Positions 1 to 7,247 of a DNA stretch of 35,480 nt are shown here, piece by piece. The stretch is taken from NCBI GenBank assembly GCA_944385765.1, contig CALWYL010000019.1, positions 1 through 35,480 on the forward strand. Direction: 5' to 3'. Position 1 is the stretch's first letter. Each line of letters opens with the position of its first letter. Both the position numbers and the translations under genes were made by a program. The notes under the pieces were generated by a model that worked only from the letters and a program-made list of their open reading frames with translations, did not search any database and was not told where the DNA came from. The DNA is from an uncultured Oscillospiraceae bacterium (GTDB taxonomy: Bacteria > Bacillota > Clostridia > Oscillospirales > Oscillospiraceae).

Positions 1-555
1 CTCTGTTATGACAAGCTCAAGAGCGCCGAGCTGGTGGTTTTCAACCGCTTCCGGCCGGACATGGACAAGATGGAGTTTCACAAGATAGTCCGCGGCGCCT
101 CCCGCCGGGCCGACATAGCCTATGAGGCCCCCGACGGCAAGGTGGCCTATGACGACATTGAGGACCCCCTGCCCTTTGACCTCGACGCCCCCATAGTTGA
201 GATAGCCGACGGCGACTACGCCCTCTGGTACCGCGACATGAGCGAGGAGCCGAAGAAATACTCGGGCAAAACCGTCCGTTTCAAGGGCCGCTGCATCCGC
301 CGCAAGGGCATACCGGCCAACAGCTTCATCGTCGGGCGCCACATCATGACCTGCTGCGAGGCGGATATCGCCTTCTCGGCCCTGATTTGCAATCTGGACG
401 GCCAGCAGATGCCGGATAACGACAGCTGGGCGGTTTTGACGGCCCGCATGGACTATAAGTTCCACCGCTCCTACGGCCGCAAGGGCCCCGTGCTGACCGC
501 CATATCCATCTCCCCCTCCGCCCCCCCATCCCAACCCGTCGCCACTTTTTACTGA
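1..555 (+). CDS. CobW-like GTPase / DUF1980 (TIGR03943-type) protein, C-terminal part
   Basis: The reading frame is open from base 1, so this is the last 184 residues of a gene that starts outside the window; the GTG at 34 is internal. The opening residues (SAELVVFNRFRPDMD) resemble the NKxD-type region of CobW/UreG-like GTPases. The second half, with GKTVRFKGRCIRRKG then FIVGRHIMTCCEADIAF, resembles the C-terminal domain of DUF1980/TIGR03943 proteins, which carry a conserved MTCC motif. Such fusions occur in Clostridia and are often guessed to act in metal handling; no function is proven. The tail is proline-rich. The family call is from recognition of these motifs only, and the nucleotide-binding part is not visible. 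Confidence 0.65.
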   Translation, partial: LCYDKLKSAELVVFNRFRPDMDKMEFHKIVRGASRRADIAYEAPDGKVAYDDIEDPLPFDLDAPIVEIADGDYALWYRDMSEEPKKYSGKTVRFKGRCIRRKGIPANSFIVGRHIMTCCEADIAFSALICNLDGQQMPDNDSWAVLTARMDYKFHRSYGRKGPVLTAISISPSAPPSQPVATFY

Positions 556-560
556 TGCAC

Positions 561-639
561 GCCGGAGGCCCCAATGGGCCTCCGGCTGATATTCTGCCCC
601 TCCCCCATGTACGCCCCTGCTGCCCCGTGGCAGCAGGGG
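561..639 (+). terminator. Two tandem hairpins after the CobW/DUF1980 gene
   Basis: Two perfect stem-loops follow the stop codon: an 11-bp stem at 561-571/576-586 with a 4-nt loop, and an 11-bp stem at 614-624/629-639 with loop CCGT. Neither has a real T-tract, so termination would be inefficient or factor-assisted. They separate the first gene from the promoter of the ABC-F gene. Confidence 0.5.
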
Positions 640-640
640 C

Positions 641-669
641 TTGTATCCCACCCCCGCGTATGGTATTCT
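641..669 (+). promoter_or_regulatory. Sigma-A-type promoter of the ABC-F gene
   Basis: TTGTAT (641-646), a 17-bp spacer, then TATTCT (664-669). The predicted start near 676 leaves a leader of about 25 nt carrying AGGAG at 688-692, which fits the ATG at 700. Confidence 0.6.
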
Positions 670-699
670 TTAGCCAGAACAGACGACAGGAGTATTGCC

Positions 700-2304
700 A
701 TGATCACAGTTGAAAATCTCAGCCTGCAGTACGGCGGGCAGGTGCTTTTTTCCCAGGTGGACCTGCAGTTTGACGCCGGGAACTGCTACGGCATCATCGG
801 CGCCAACGGCGCCGGTAAATCCACCTTCCTGAAGATTCTCTCCGGCGAGGTCGACTCCACCGGCGGGCATGTCTATATCGACCCCCGGGCCCGTATGAGC
901 GTCCTCAAGCAGAACCAGAGCATGTACGACGCATACAGCGTCATGGACACCGTTATCATGGGCAATCAGCGCCTCTACGACGTGGGCAAGGAGAAGGACG
1001 CCATCTATGAGAAGCCCGACTTCAGCGACGAGGACGGCATCAGGGCCAGCGAGCTGGAGGAGGAGTACGCCGAGCTCGGCGGCTGGGAAGCGGAGAGCGA
1101 CGCCGGCCGCATTCTCCAGGGGCTGGGGGTCGATGTGCAGTTTTTCTACACTCCCATGTCCGCCATGGACCCCAGGCTGAAGGTCAAGGTCCTTCTGGCC
1201 CAGGCCCTCTTCGGCAAGCCGGACATCATACTGCTCGACGAGCCCACCAACAACCTCGACCTCCCCAGCGTGGTCTGGCTGGAGGACTTCCTCCTGGACT
1301 ACGAGGGCACGGTGCTGGTGGTCAGCCACGACCGGTACTTTCTCAACAACGTCTGCACGCACATAGTTGACATCGACTACGGCAAGATAAAGATGTACGT
1401 CGGCAACTACGACTTCTGGTACGAGTCCAGCCAGCTCATACAGAAGCTGGTCAAGGACCAGAACAAGAAGGCCCAGCAGAAGATTGAGGAGCTGCAGAGC
1501 TTCATCCGCCGCTTCAGCGCGAACAAATCCAAGTCACGCCAGGCCACCTCGCGCCGCAAGCTGCTGGAGAAGATAAGCGTGGAGCAGCTCCCCGCCTCCT
1601 CCCGCCGCTATCCCTGGGTGGGCTTCAAGGCCGAGCGCGAGCCGGGCAAGGACCGGCTGTTCGTCACCGAACTCAGCAAGAGCGTGGACGGCGTGCCCCT
1701 CTTGAAGGACGTCAGCTTCATCATGGGCAAGGAGGACAAGATAGCCGTGATAAGCCGCAACGAGCTGGCAGTCACCATGCTCTTCAAGCTGCTGATGGGC
1801 GAGGAGGAGCCCGACTCGGGCAGCATAAAGTGGGGCGTGTCCACCACCCAGGGCTACATGCCCACCGACAACAGCGCATTCTTCGACGGCTGTGAGCTCT
1901 CCATAATGGACTGGATGCGCCAGTTCTCCGCCGACAAGCGCGAGAGCTACCTGCGCACCTTCCTCGGCCGCATGCTCTTCTCCGGGGACGAGGTGTATAA
2001 GCCGGTCAATGTCCTCTCCGGCGGCGAGCGCGTCCGGTGCATGATATCCAAGCTCATGCTCTCCGGCGCCAGCGTGCTGCTGCTCGACCAGCCCACCAAC
2101 CATCTGGACCTGGAGAGCATCGCCGCCCTCAACAACGGCCTTGCGGCCTTCCCCTACAACGTCATTTTCTCCAGCCACGACCACCAGCTCACCCAGACCG
2201 TGGCCAACCGCATCATCGAGATAAACGCCGACGGCTCCATCACCGACCGCGTTTGCAGCTACGACGAGTACGTCCACCTCAACGAACTGCAGAATCCCCA
2301 ATAG
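700..2304 (+). CDS. ykpA: ABC-F family ATPase, YkpA/YbiT type
   Basis: 534 residues starting at ATG 700, placed by AGGAG just upstream; the open frame begins earlier at 574 but that part has no ribosome site. Two ABC domains without membrane segments, joined by a charged linker (about residues 240-320), match YkpA of Bacillus closely. ABC-F proteins act on the ribosome, for translation regulation or drug protection. NBD1 has an intact Walker A (GANGAGKST, 34-42) and LLDEP (D180, E181). Its signature region reads MSAMDPRLK (153-161), without SGG. NBD2 keeps LSGGE (439-443), but its Walker A region is ISRNELAVT (351-359) and its Walker B reads LLLDQP, with Q464 where the catalytic Glu belongs. 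The degenerate NBD2 P-loop is typical of the subfamily; the Gln looks unusual. Confidence 0.9.
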   Translation: MITVENLSLQYGGQVLFSQVDLQFDAGNCYGIIGANGAGKSTFLKILSGEVDSTGGHVYIDPRARMSVLKQNQSMYDAYSVMDTVIMGNQRLYDVGKEKDAIYEKPDFSDEDGIRASELEEEYAELGGWEAESDAGRILQGLGVDVQFFYTPMSAMDPRLKVKVLLAQALFGKPDIILLDEPTNNLDLPSVVWLEDFLLDYEGTVLVVSHDRYFLNNVCTHIVDIDYGKIKMYVGNYDFWYESSQLIQKLVKDQNKKAQQKIEELQSFIRRFSANKSKSRQATSRRKLLEKISVEQLPASSRRYPWVGFKAEREPGKDRLFVTELSKSVDGVPLLKDVSFIMGKEDKIAVISRNELAVTMLFKLLMGEEEPDSGSIKWGVSTTQGYMPTDNSAFFDGCELSIMDWMRQFSADKRESYLRTFLGRMLFSGDEVYKPVNVLSGGERVRCMISKLMLSGASVLLLDQPTNHLDLESIAALNNGLAAFPYNVIFSSHDHQLTQTVANRIIEINADGSITDRVCSYDEYVHLNELQNPQ

Positions 2305-2341
2305 ACGAAAAAGGCCCTCCGTTGAGGGCCTTTTTTCGTCT
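2305..2341. terminator. Bidirectional intrinsic terminator
   Basis: A GGCCCTC/GAGGGCC stem with loop CGTT, flanked by an A-run on the left and a T-run on the right, so it can work on both strands. It closes the ABC-F gene and the convergent gene whose stop lies at 2340-2342. Confidence 0.9.
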
Positions 2342-2747
2342 ATGGATGTTCGTATACGTCAGTCACCACCGGGCGCAGGCCGCGCATCTCATACGTGAGC
2401 ACCACCGGCACGCGCCAGCTGCCGCTGCGCAGCTCGCCGTCGAGTTTGAGCTCGCTCCAGTACCAGAACACGGCTCTTCCCCCCGTCAGCCAGCTGACGG
2501 CGAGCACCGGCGTGCGCCGCGCCTTCCGCGTGTAGTCGGACATGTCCGCCCCGTCCCTGACGGCAATACCGGCGATATCCTCGTCCGTATAGCCGTAGCG
2601 GAGCTCGCTCTCGCCGCGGCCCTCATTTGCCTCCGCCACCTGTCTCCCCAGCTCCACCGAGATGAAGAGGCACGTCAAGAGATAGGCCAGTGCCACGAGC
2701 GCGGCCGCCGCCGGCAGCCACAGGCAGGCCGTCCGCCGGAGCTTCAC
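2340..2747 (-). CDS. Small single-pass membrane protein, function unknown
   Basis: 135 residues from a GTG at 2747. The start is set by a GTGA overlap: the TGA stop of the aldo/keto reductase (2746-2744) shares bases with this GTG, so translation is probably coupled. The N-terminus (MKLRR, then a hydrophobic stretch to about residue 30) is one membrane anchor or an uncleaved signal. The rest is a charged extracytoplasmic domain with a Trp/Tyr-rich segment (VFWYWSELKLDG) that looks beta-rich. I do not recognise a family. The coupling suggests co-expression with the reductase but gives no biochemical role. The longer open frame upstream is only a shadow inside the reductase gene. Confidence 0.6.
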   Translation of the reverse strand: MKLRRTACLWLPAAAALVALAYLLTCLFISVELGRQVAEANEGRGESELRYGYTDEDIAGIAVRDGADMSDYTRKARRTPVLAVSWLTGGRAVFWYWSELKLDGELRSGSWRVPVVLTYEMRGLRPVVTDVYEHP

Positions 2748-3880
2748 TCCTTCGTCCCCAGCATCTCCGTGAACTTTGCCAGGGTCTCCGGAATCTCTAT
2801 ATTCTGCGGACACACGGCGGCACAGCTGTGGCAGGATATGCAGGCGCCGGGCTGTTTGTCCGGGCTGATTTCCTTTATGGTCCCGCTGACGGCGGGCACT
2901 CCGCTGTAGACGGCCTCGTTGTAGAGGCGCAGCAGCCTGGGTATGTCCAGCCCCTGCGGGCACTTGCTGACACAGTAGTGGCAGGCCGTGCAGGGCACGG
3001 TGCCCTTGGCGAACAGGTTGCGCCCTATCTCCGTCAGGGCGGCGAACTCCCGCTCATTGAGCGGCCTGTCCTCGGACCAGGTGGCCAGGTTATCCTCCAC
3101 CTGCTCCACGGAACCCATGCCGGAGAGCACCACGGTCACGCCGGGCACGCTCTGCAGGAAGCGGAAGGCCCAGGAGACGGCGCTCTCCTCAGGCCGCAGG
3201 GCCTTGAGCTTGTCCATGGTCTCCGCCGGCAGGTCCACCAGCCGGCCGCCGCGCACGCCCTCCATGACCCAGATGGGGATTCCGCGGCTGTTGAGCAGCT
3301 CCACCTTCTCCCTGGCGTGCTGGAGGCTCCAGTCCACGTAATTCAGCTGTATCTGGCAGAACTCCAGCTCCCCTCTGCCGGCGTCGAGGAAGCGCTCCAG
3401 CGTGCGCGGCTCGCCGTGGCAGGAGAAACCCAGATGGCGGATGCGCCCGGCGCGCTTCTGCTCCAGCAGATAGTCCATTATGCCGTACTGCGGATCCAGG
3501 CACATGTCTATGTTCTTCTCATAGATGTTGTGGAAGAGGTAAAAATCGAAGTGGTCGGTGGCGCAGCGCTGCAGCTGCTCCTCGAATATCTCCCTCACGC
3601 GGGAGACGTTCTCCAGCGAAAACCCGGGGAACTTGTCGGCCAGGTAGTAGCTGTCGCGCGGCACATCGGCGAGAGCCCGGCCAACCGTGGCCTCGCTGGT
3701 GCCTCCGTGGTAGCCATAGGCTGTGTCGAAGTAGTTCACCCCGCCCTCGTAGGCCCGACGGATGACTGCAGCAGCTTTTTCGTAGTCGATGCGGCTGTCG
3801 TCGCCGTCAATGACGGGCAGGCGCATGTTCCCCAAGCCCAGACCGCTGAGCTTCAGGCCCTTAAAATCTCTGTATATCAT
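2744..3880 (-). CDS. Aldo/keto reductase with C-terminal 2x[4Fe-4S] domain
   Basis: 378 residues. The N-terminal part is an AKR TIM barrel: GLGLGNMRLP at the start, FDTAYGYHGGTSE with the catalytic Asp/Tyr, then FYLFHNIYEKN and HLGFSCHGEP. The C-terminus carries two ferredoxin-like motifs, C297-x2-C-x2-C-x3-C307 followed by P, and C347-x2-C-x2-C-x3-C357 followed by P, enough for two [4Fe-4S] clusters. This architecture is common in anaerobes and suggests electron transfer between NAD(P)H chemistry and an iron-sulfur donor; the substrate is unknown. It has its own strong promoter and is coupled downstream to a small membrane protein, which may hold it near the membrane (inference). Confidence 0.9.
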   Translation of the reverse strand: MIYRDFKGLKLSGLGLGNMRLPVIDGDDSRIDYEKAAAVIRRAYEGGVNYFDTAYGYHGGTSEATVGRALADVPRDSYYLADKFPGFSLENVSRVREIFEEQLQRCATDHFDFYLFHNIYEKNIDMCLDPQYGIMDYLLEQKRAGRIRHLGFSCHGEPRTLERFLDAGRGELEFCQIQLNYVDWSLQHAREKVELLNSRGIPIWVMEGVRGGRLVDLPAETMDKLKALRPEESAVSWAFRFLQSVPGVTVVLSGMGSVEQVEDNLATWSEDRPLNEREFAALTEIGRNLFAKGTVPCTACHYCVSKCPQGLDIPRLLRLYNEAVYSGVPAVSGTIKEISPDKQPGACISCHSCAAVCPQNIEIPETLAKFTEMLGTKE

Positions 3881-3912
3881 CTGCTCTATCCCCCATTCTT
3901 GGATTTGTCCCC

Positions 3913-3942
3913 ATTATACCCCCCTCATGGGCGGCATTTCAA
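3913..3942 (-). promoter_or_regulatory. Promoter of the aldo/keto reductase
   Basis: On the minus strand TTGAAA (3942-3937), an 18-bp spacer and a perfect TATAAT (3918-3913). Transcription would start near 3906, leaving about 25 nt before the ATG at 3880, with GGGGGAT as a weak ribosome site. Confidence 0.75.
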
Positions 3943-3950
3943 ATGTGATT

Positions 3951-3980
3951 ATCGAACTTTGTCTGCCGCACATCGAACTT
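3951..3980. repeat. 9-bp direct repeat between divergent promoters
   Basis: ATCGAACTT occurs at 3951-3959 and 3972-3980, exactly 21 bp apart (two helical turns), between the divergent promoters of the reductase and ylmH. The second copy touches the ylmH -35 box. It could be a binding site for a regulator that contacts the same DNA face twice. Confidence 0.4.
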
Positions 3981-4008
3981 GACTTCCCCTCCTCCGGCGC
4001 GCTATACT
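3979..4008 (+). promoter_or_regulatory. Promoter of ylmH, positioned for a leaderless mRNA
   Basis: TTGACT (3979-3984), an 18-bp spacer and TATACT (4003-4008). The usual start point, about 7 nt past the -10 box, falls on the A of the ATG at 4015. No ribosome binding site lies between the promoter and the ATG. Confidence 0.75.
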
Positions 4009-4014
4009 CAGCTC

Positions 4015-4749
4015 ATGGAAAATTCGCTCGACATGACAAGAAAGCGCCTCTCCGAGCTGGCCCTGCGGGCCGAGAGGCGCGGCATAGTGACATTTTCGGA
4101 ATTTCTCACCCCTGCCGAGCAGTCCGCCCTGCTCTCCCTGCGCCCCGGCCCCTTCGAGTTTGACGGCGGCTATGCAGGGGCGGAGCGGCGCACGGCGGTG
4201 TTCTTGCCCTGGGAGGGGGCCGATTGGGAGAGCCCCACGGCCTGCCTGGAGGTCTCCCCCGCCTCTGCCAGGTTTGCCGAGGAGCTGGGGCACCGCGACT
4301 GCCTGGGGGCGCTCATGTCCCTCGGCATACGGCGCGAAGTGCTGGGGGACATCATCCCGCTGGACGGAAAGGTATACATCCTCTGTCTCAAGTCCATCGC
4401 CGGCTACATAGCCGACAACCTCAGCCAGATACGCCGCACCAGCGTGCGCGTCCGCCCCGCCGACGGCATACCCGAGCCTCCCGAGCCCCCGGAGGAGAGC
4501 TCCGTGGTCGTGCCCTCCGAGAGGCTGGACGCCCTGGTGGCCGCTGTGTACTCCCTCTCCCGCTCCGAGGCGCAGCGCCTGTTCGAGCGCGAACTCGTGC
4601 TGGTCAACTCCCTGCCCGCCAGGGGCCCCGCCGCGCAGGTCAGCCCGGGCGACGTGGTCTCCGTGCGCGGCCGCGGCCGCTTCACCTATTGCGGCCCCCA
4701 TCGGGAGACGCGCAAGGGCCGGCTGCGCGTGGGTGTGCGCGTATATTGA
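4015..4749 (+). CDS. ylmH: YlmH-like S4-domain RNA-binding protein
   Basis: 244 residues from ATG 4015. The start is chosen because the protein then begins like YlmH family members (xLxxKRLSELALRAERRGIVTFSEFLTPAE). An S4 RNA-binding fold occupies about residues 165-235 (RLDALVAAVYSLSRSEAQRLFERELVLVNS, then VSPGDVVSVRGRGRF). YlmH is usually encoded near divisome genes and its homologues have been linked to rescue of stalled large ribosomal subunits; here it stands alone, divergent from an aldo/keto reductase. It has its own promoter, which would produce a leaderless message. An earlier TTG at 3979 in the same frame lies inside the promoter and is rejected. Confidence 0.85.
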   Translation: MENSLDMTRKRLSELALRAERRGIVTFSEFLTPAEQSALLSLRPGPFEFDGGYAGAERRTAVFLPWEGADWESPTACLEVSPASARFAEELGHRDCLGALMSLGIRREVLGDIIPLDGKVYILCLKSIAGYIADNLSQIRRTSVRVRPADGIPEPPEPPEESSVVVPSERLDALVAAVYSLSRSEAQRLFERELVLVNSLPARGPAAQVSPGDVVSVRGRGRFTYCGPHRETRKGRLRVGVRVY

Positions 4750-4823
4750 AACCCTCCCCGCCAAAAACGGCCGCGCGGGAAGCGGTTCCCCGGGAAATGG
4801 CCGTTGATGTGCGGAGGGTCAGA

Positions 4824-5270
4824 ATGAGAGCCGCTTTTCAAATACTTGCCATACCGTATCGAGTAATTGACGGCTCCCCCCTTTACTGCGTGTTCCGCCG
4901 CGCAGACTCCGGCCAATGGCAATTCATAGCCGGGGGCGGCGAGGACGGTGAAACGCCGTTGGAAGCGGCGAAAAGGGAGGCCTTTGAGGAGGCCGGCGCG
5001 CGCTCGGACAAATGGATAGAGCTGGAGAGCCTCTCCTATATTCCCGCCGCGGCAATATGCGAAACGGCCCGCCGGCATTGGGCCGAGGGCACCTGCACAA
5101 TACCTGAGTACGCCTTCGGTTTTGAGTGCCAGGGAGATATAAGATTATCCCATGAACACACCGAGTGCGTCTGGCTGCCCTGCAATGAGGCAATTGAGAA
5201 GCTCACCTGGGACTCAAATCGCGCGGCCGTATATGAGCTCAATTGCCGTTGGGGTCACCATGGTGGATAA
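4824..5270 (+). CDS. Nudix hydrolase (NudB-like nucleotide pyrophosphohydrolase)
   Basis: 148 residues from ATG 4824, supported by GGAGG at 4813-4817; an in-frame ATG at 4797 has no such site. The Nudix box G-x5-E-x7-REAFEEAGA is complete, so metal-dependent pyrophosphate cleavage is expected. The C-terminal half, with IPEYAFGFEC, LSHEHTECVWL and WDSNRAAVYEL, resembles NudB/dihydroneopterin-triphosphate or dATP pyrophosphohydrolases. The true substrate cannot be read from sequence. It follows ylmH by 74 nt containing an imperfect inverted repeat (AACGGCC ... GGCCGTT) and no clear promoter, so read-through from ylmH is possible. Confidence 0.85.
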   Translation: MRAAFQILAIPYRVIDGSPLYCVFRRADSGQWQFIAGGGEDGETPLEAAKREAFEEAGARSDKWIELESLSYIPAAAICETARRHWAEGTCTIPEYAFGFECQGDIRLSHEHTECVWLPCNEAIEKLTWDSNRAAVYELNCRWGHHGG

Positions 5271-5336
5271 GGCGAAAACCGCTCGAACCCGAAAATGCCG
5301 CACTTCAGCCTGTGCCAGTCCCCTCTGTGCAGTCTA

Positions 5337-5380
5337 AAAAAGCGCCGTCTAAAGGTATCCCTTTAGACGGCGCTTTTCTG
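5337..5380. terminator. Strong bidirectional intrinsic terminator
   Basis: A perfect 17-bp stem (5338-5354 with 5361-5377) around a 6-nt loop, with A-run and T-run on its two flanks. It ends the ylmH/Nudix transcript and probably the convergent DegV transcript. The remaining 86 nt to the DegV stop show nothing recognisable. Confidence 0.9.
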
Positions 5381-5466
5381 TACGCTCTTGTGCCCATGCC
5401 CGGCTGCAGCATCTGCGCGGGTGCGGTTTCCCGCCCGCCGACGATGCCGCAAGCGGCCCTTTTGCG

Positions 5467-6369
5467 CTATTCTGTTCTGGCCCTCCTCAGCACGCCTATG
5501 CCCAGGGGATAGGGGCCCGTGTGCACGGCTATCACGCTGCTTATGTGGCGGATGGGTATCTCGTCCTTGTGCAGCCCCAGTGAGTCCAGCAGTTCAGCCA
5601 CGCGGTTGCGGAAGGCCACGGCCTCGTCGTAGTCATATCCGTAGCCCACAGCTATCTCCAGCTCGTCCGCGGAGGCGAAATTCTTCTCCAGATAATCCTC
5701 CGCCACCTTGAGCACCTTGTCCAAGCTCTTGCCCCGCCCGCGGCAGACGCCGGAGGGGAATATCTCTCCCTCTTTGAGCGTTATTATGGGCCGGATGCCC
5801 AGGGCCGTGCTCACCCGGCCGGCCAGCTTGCCTATGCGCCCGCCGATGCTCAGGTAGTCCATGCTGCCTATGGTGAAGAATATGCGCCCGGAGGGCCTTA
5901 TCTCCATGAGCCTCCGCACGGCCTCCTCAAAGCCCACTCCGGCGTCGCGCAGCTCGCAGGCCTGCAGCACATACAGCCCCTGCAGCACCGTGTTCATCAT
6001 GCAGTTTATTATCTCCAGCTGGGCGTCCGGGTAATCCTCCAGCAGCATCTGGCGGGCTATGCGCGCCGTCTGATAGGAGTTGGAGAACTTCTCGGTTATG
6101 CAGACGCAGATGGCCTTCTCCCCGCGCTTGGCTATCTCGGTGAAGGTGCGCAGATAGTCCTGCGTGGACGGCGTGGAGCTCTTGGGGTACACTCCGGGGT
6201 TGGAGACCATCCAGTCGTAGAACTCCCCCGTGCCTATGTCCCGCTCCTGCTGCAGATAGTCGCCCGAGCCGAGCATGACATAGAAGGGTATCATGACTAT
6301 GTCTCTCTCGCGATAGATTTCCGGGGAGAGATCGCCGGAACCGTCTGAAATGACCACAAAGTCGCCCAT
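5467..6369 (-). CDS. DegV family (FakB-like) fatty-acid-binding protein
   Basis: 300 residues from ATG 6369, with GAGGTG upstream; a GTG further upstream is less likely because the family begins right at FVVISDGSGDLS. DegV proteins bind a single fatty acid and the FakB members present it to the FakA kinase for phospholipid synthesis. Seen here: N-terminal SDGSGDLSPE, the middle SSTPSTQDY motif that contacts the carboxylate, and the FFTIGSMDYLSIGGRIGKLAG signature. The C-terminal lobe ends VIAVHTGPYPLGIGVL, typical of the family. No fakA lies nearby. It sits directly downstream of tRNA-Ser on the same strand and may share its transcript. Confidence 0.88.
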   Translation of the reverse strand: MGDFVVISDGSGDLSPEIYRERDIVMIPFYVMLGSGDYLQQERDIGTGEFYDWMVSNPGVYPKSSTPSTQDYLRTFTEIAKRGEKAICVCITEKFSNSYQTARIARQMLLEDYPDAQLEIINCMMNTVLQGLYVLQACELRDAGVGFEEAVRRLMEIRPSGRIFFTIGSMDYLSIGGRIGKLAGRVSTALGIRPIITLKEGEIFPSGVCRGRGKSLDKVLKVAEDYLEKNFASADELEIAVGYGYDYDEAVAFRNRVAELLDSLGLHKDEIPIRHISSVIAVHTGPYPLGIGVLRRARTE

Positions 6370-6436
6370 ATCGACACCTCGCAAAACACTTTATTTCTCT
6401 CTGCTCTGAAGTATGCCCCTCCCGCGGCGGAAAGGC

Positions 6437-6464
6437 GGCTGTCCCGGCATATGCCGGGACAGCC
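6437..6464. repeat. 28-bp perfect palindrome downstream of tRNA-Ser
   Basis: A fully self-complementary 28-bp sequence centred on CATATG, starting 7 nt beyond the tRNA-Ser 3' end. In the tRNA's direction it forms a very stable hairpin but is followed only by GCCTTTCC. It may be a weak terminator or an RNA-processing signal between the tRNA and degV. Confidence 0.5.
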
Positions 6465-6470
6465 CGGTTG

Positions 6471-6559
6471 TGGCGGAGAGGATGGGATTCGAACCCATGG
6501 CCCGTTGCCGGGTCACCGGTTTTCAAGACCGGCTCCTTAAACCGCTCGGACACCTCTCC
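6471..6559 (-). tRNA. tRNA-Ser (anticodon TGA)
   Basis: 89 nt including an encoded CCA. Acceptor GGAGAGG pairs with CCTCTCC, the long variable arm of a class II tRNA is present, the anticodon loop reads CTTGAAA and the T-arm contains GGTTCGAATCC. It reads UCN, mainly UCA. Confidence 0.97.
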
Positions 6560-6570
6560 ACGTCCTTTTG

Positions 6571-6598
6571 ATTATAACATTTAATTAAAATTTTACAA
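6571..6598 (-). promoter_or_regulatory. Promoter of tRNA-Ser
   Basis: Minus strand TTGTAA (6598-6593), a 16-bp spacer and a perfect TATAAT (6576-6571), placing the start 4-5 nt before the mature tRNA. Confidence 0.75.
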
Positions 6599-6637
6599 CC
6601 GTCTTCGCGTCCCATCCTGTGAATTTTCCGTAAATAC

Positions 6638-6666
6638 TTGACGGCCCGCCGCCGGCGGAGTTTAAT
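6638..6666 (+). promoter_or_regulatory. Promoter of the GNAT-GNAT-ybaK operon
   Basis: TTGACG (6638-6643), 17-bp spacer, TTTAAT (6661-6666). A GGAGG at 6684-6688 then precedes the ATG at 6696. Confidence 0.65.
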
Positions 6667-6695
6667 AGCAGTGAGATATACCTGGAGGTCCCGAT

Positions 6696-7211
6696 ATGGA
6701 GACTGTAATCCGTCCCTGGCGGTCCGCCGACAGCGCCTCCCTCGCCGAGGCCCTGAACAACAAAAGGGTTCTCGACAATCTGCGCGACGGCCTGCCCTTC
6801 CCCTACACCGAGTGCGACGCCGCGCAGTATATAGAGGCCATGCTCTCCGCCCCTCCCGGCTCTGTCTACGCCTTCGCCATAGACTGCGGAGGCCTGGCCG
6901 TGGGCAGCGTCTCCCTCACGCGCGGCGTGAACATCCACCGCCGCACCGCCGAGCTCGGCTACTATGTGGGCGAGCCCTATTGGGGCCGCGGCCTGGCCAC
7001 GGGCGCTGTGCGCGCGGCCTGTGAGTACGTGTTCGGCCACAGCGACATCGTGCGCATCTTCGCCGAGCCCTTCGCCGCCAACGCCGCCTCCCGCCGCGTG
7101 CTGGAGAAGTCCGGCTTTCGGCTCGAGGGCGTATTGCGGGCCAATGCGTTCAAAAATGGCGCCGTACTCGACATGTGCATGTACTCCCTGCTCCGCCCGT
7201 CCGGGCGCTGA
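6696..7211 (+). CDS. GNAT acetyltransferase, RimJ/RimL type
   Basis: 171 residues. The order of elements fits the RimJ/RimL branch of GNAT N-acetyltransferases: IRPWRSADSASLAEALNN, VGSVSLTRG, ELGYYVGEPYWGRGLATGA (the acetyl-CoA pyrophosphate loop) and the C-terminal NAASRRVLEKSGFRLEGVLR. It transfers acetyl from acetyl-CoA to an amine, possibly a protein N-terminus or a small molecule; the acceptor is not predictable. It is the first gene of a three-gene operon, and a second, unrelated-subfamily GNAT gene follows 36 nt downstream. Confidence 0.9.
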   Translation: METVIRPWRSADSASLAEALNNKRVLDNLRDGLPFPYTECDAAQYIEAMLSAPPGSVYAFAIDCGGLAVGSVSLTRGVNIHRRTAELGYYVGEPYWGRGLATGAVRAACEYVFGHSDIVRIFAEPFAANAASRRVLEKSGFRLEGVLRANAFKNGAVLDMCMYSLLRPSGR

Positions 7212-7247
7212 GCCGCAGACATATCCGTTTTCCGAAGGTGATGCCCC

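Noticed and set aside
3979..4014. TTG 3979 as the ylmH start
   Set aside because: It is the -35 hexamer of the promoter; the extra 12 residues do not fit the family N-terminus.
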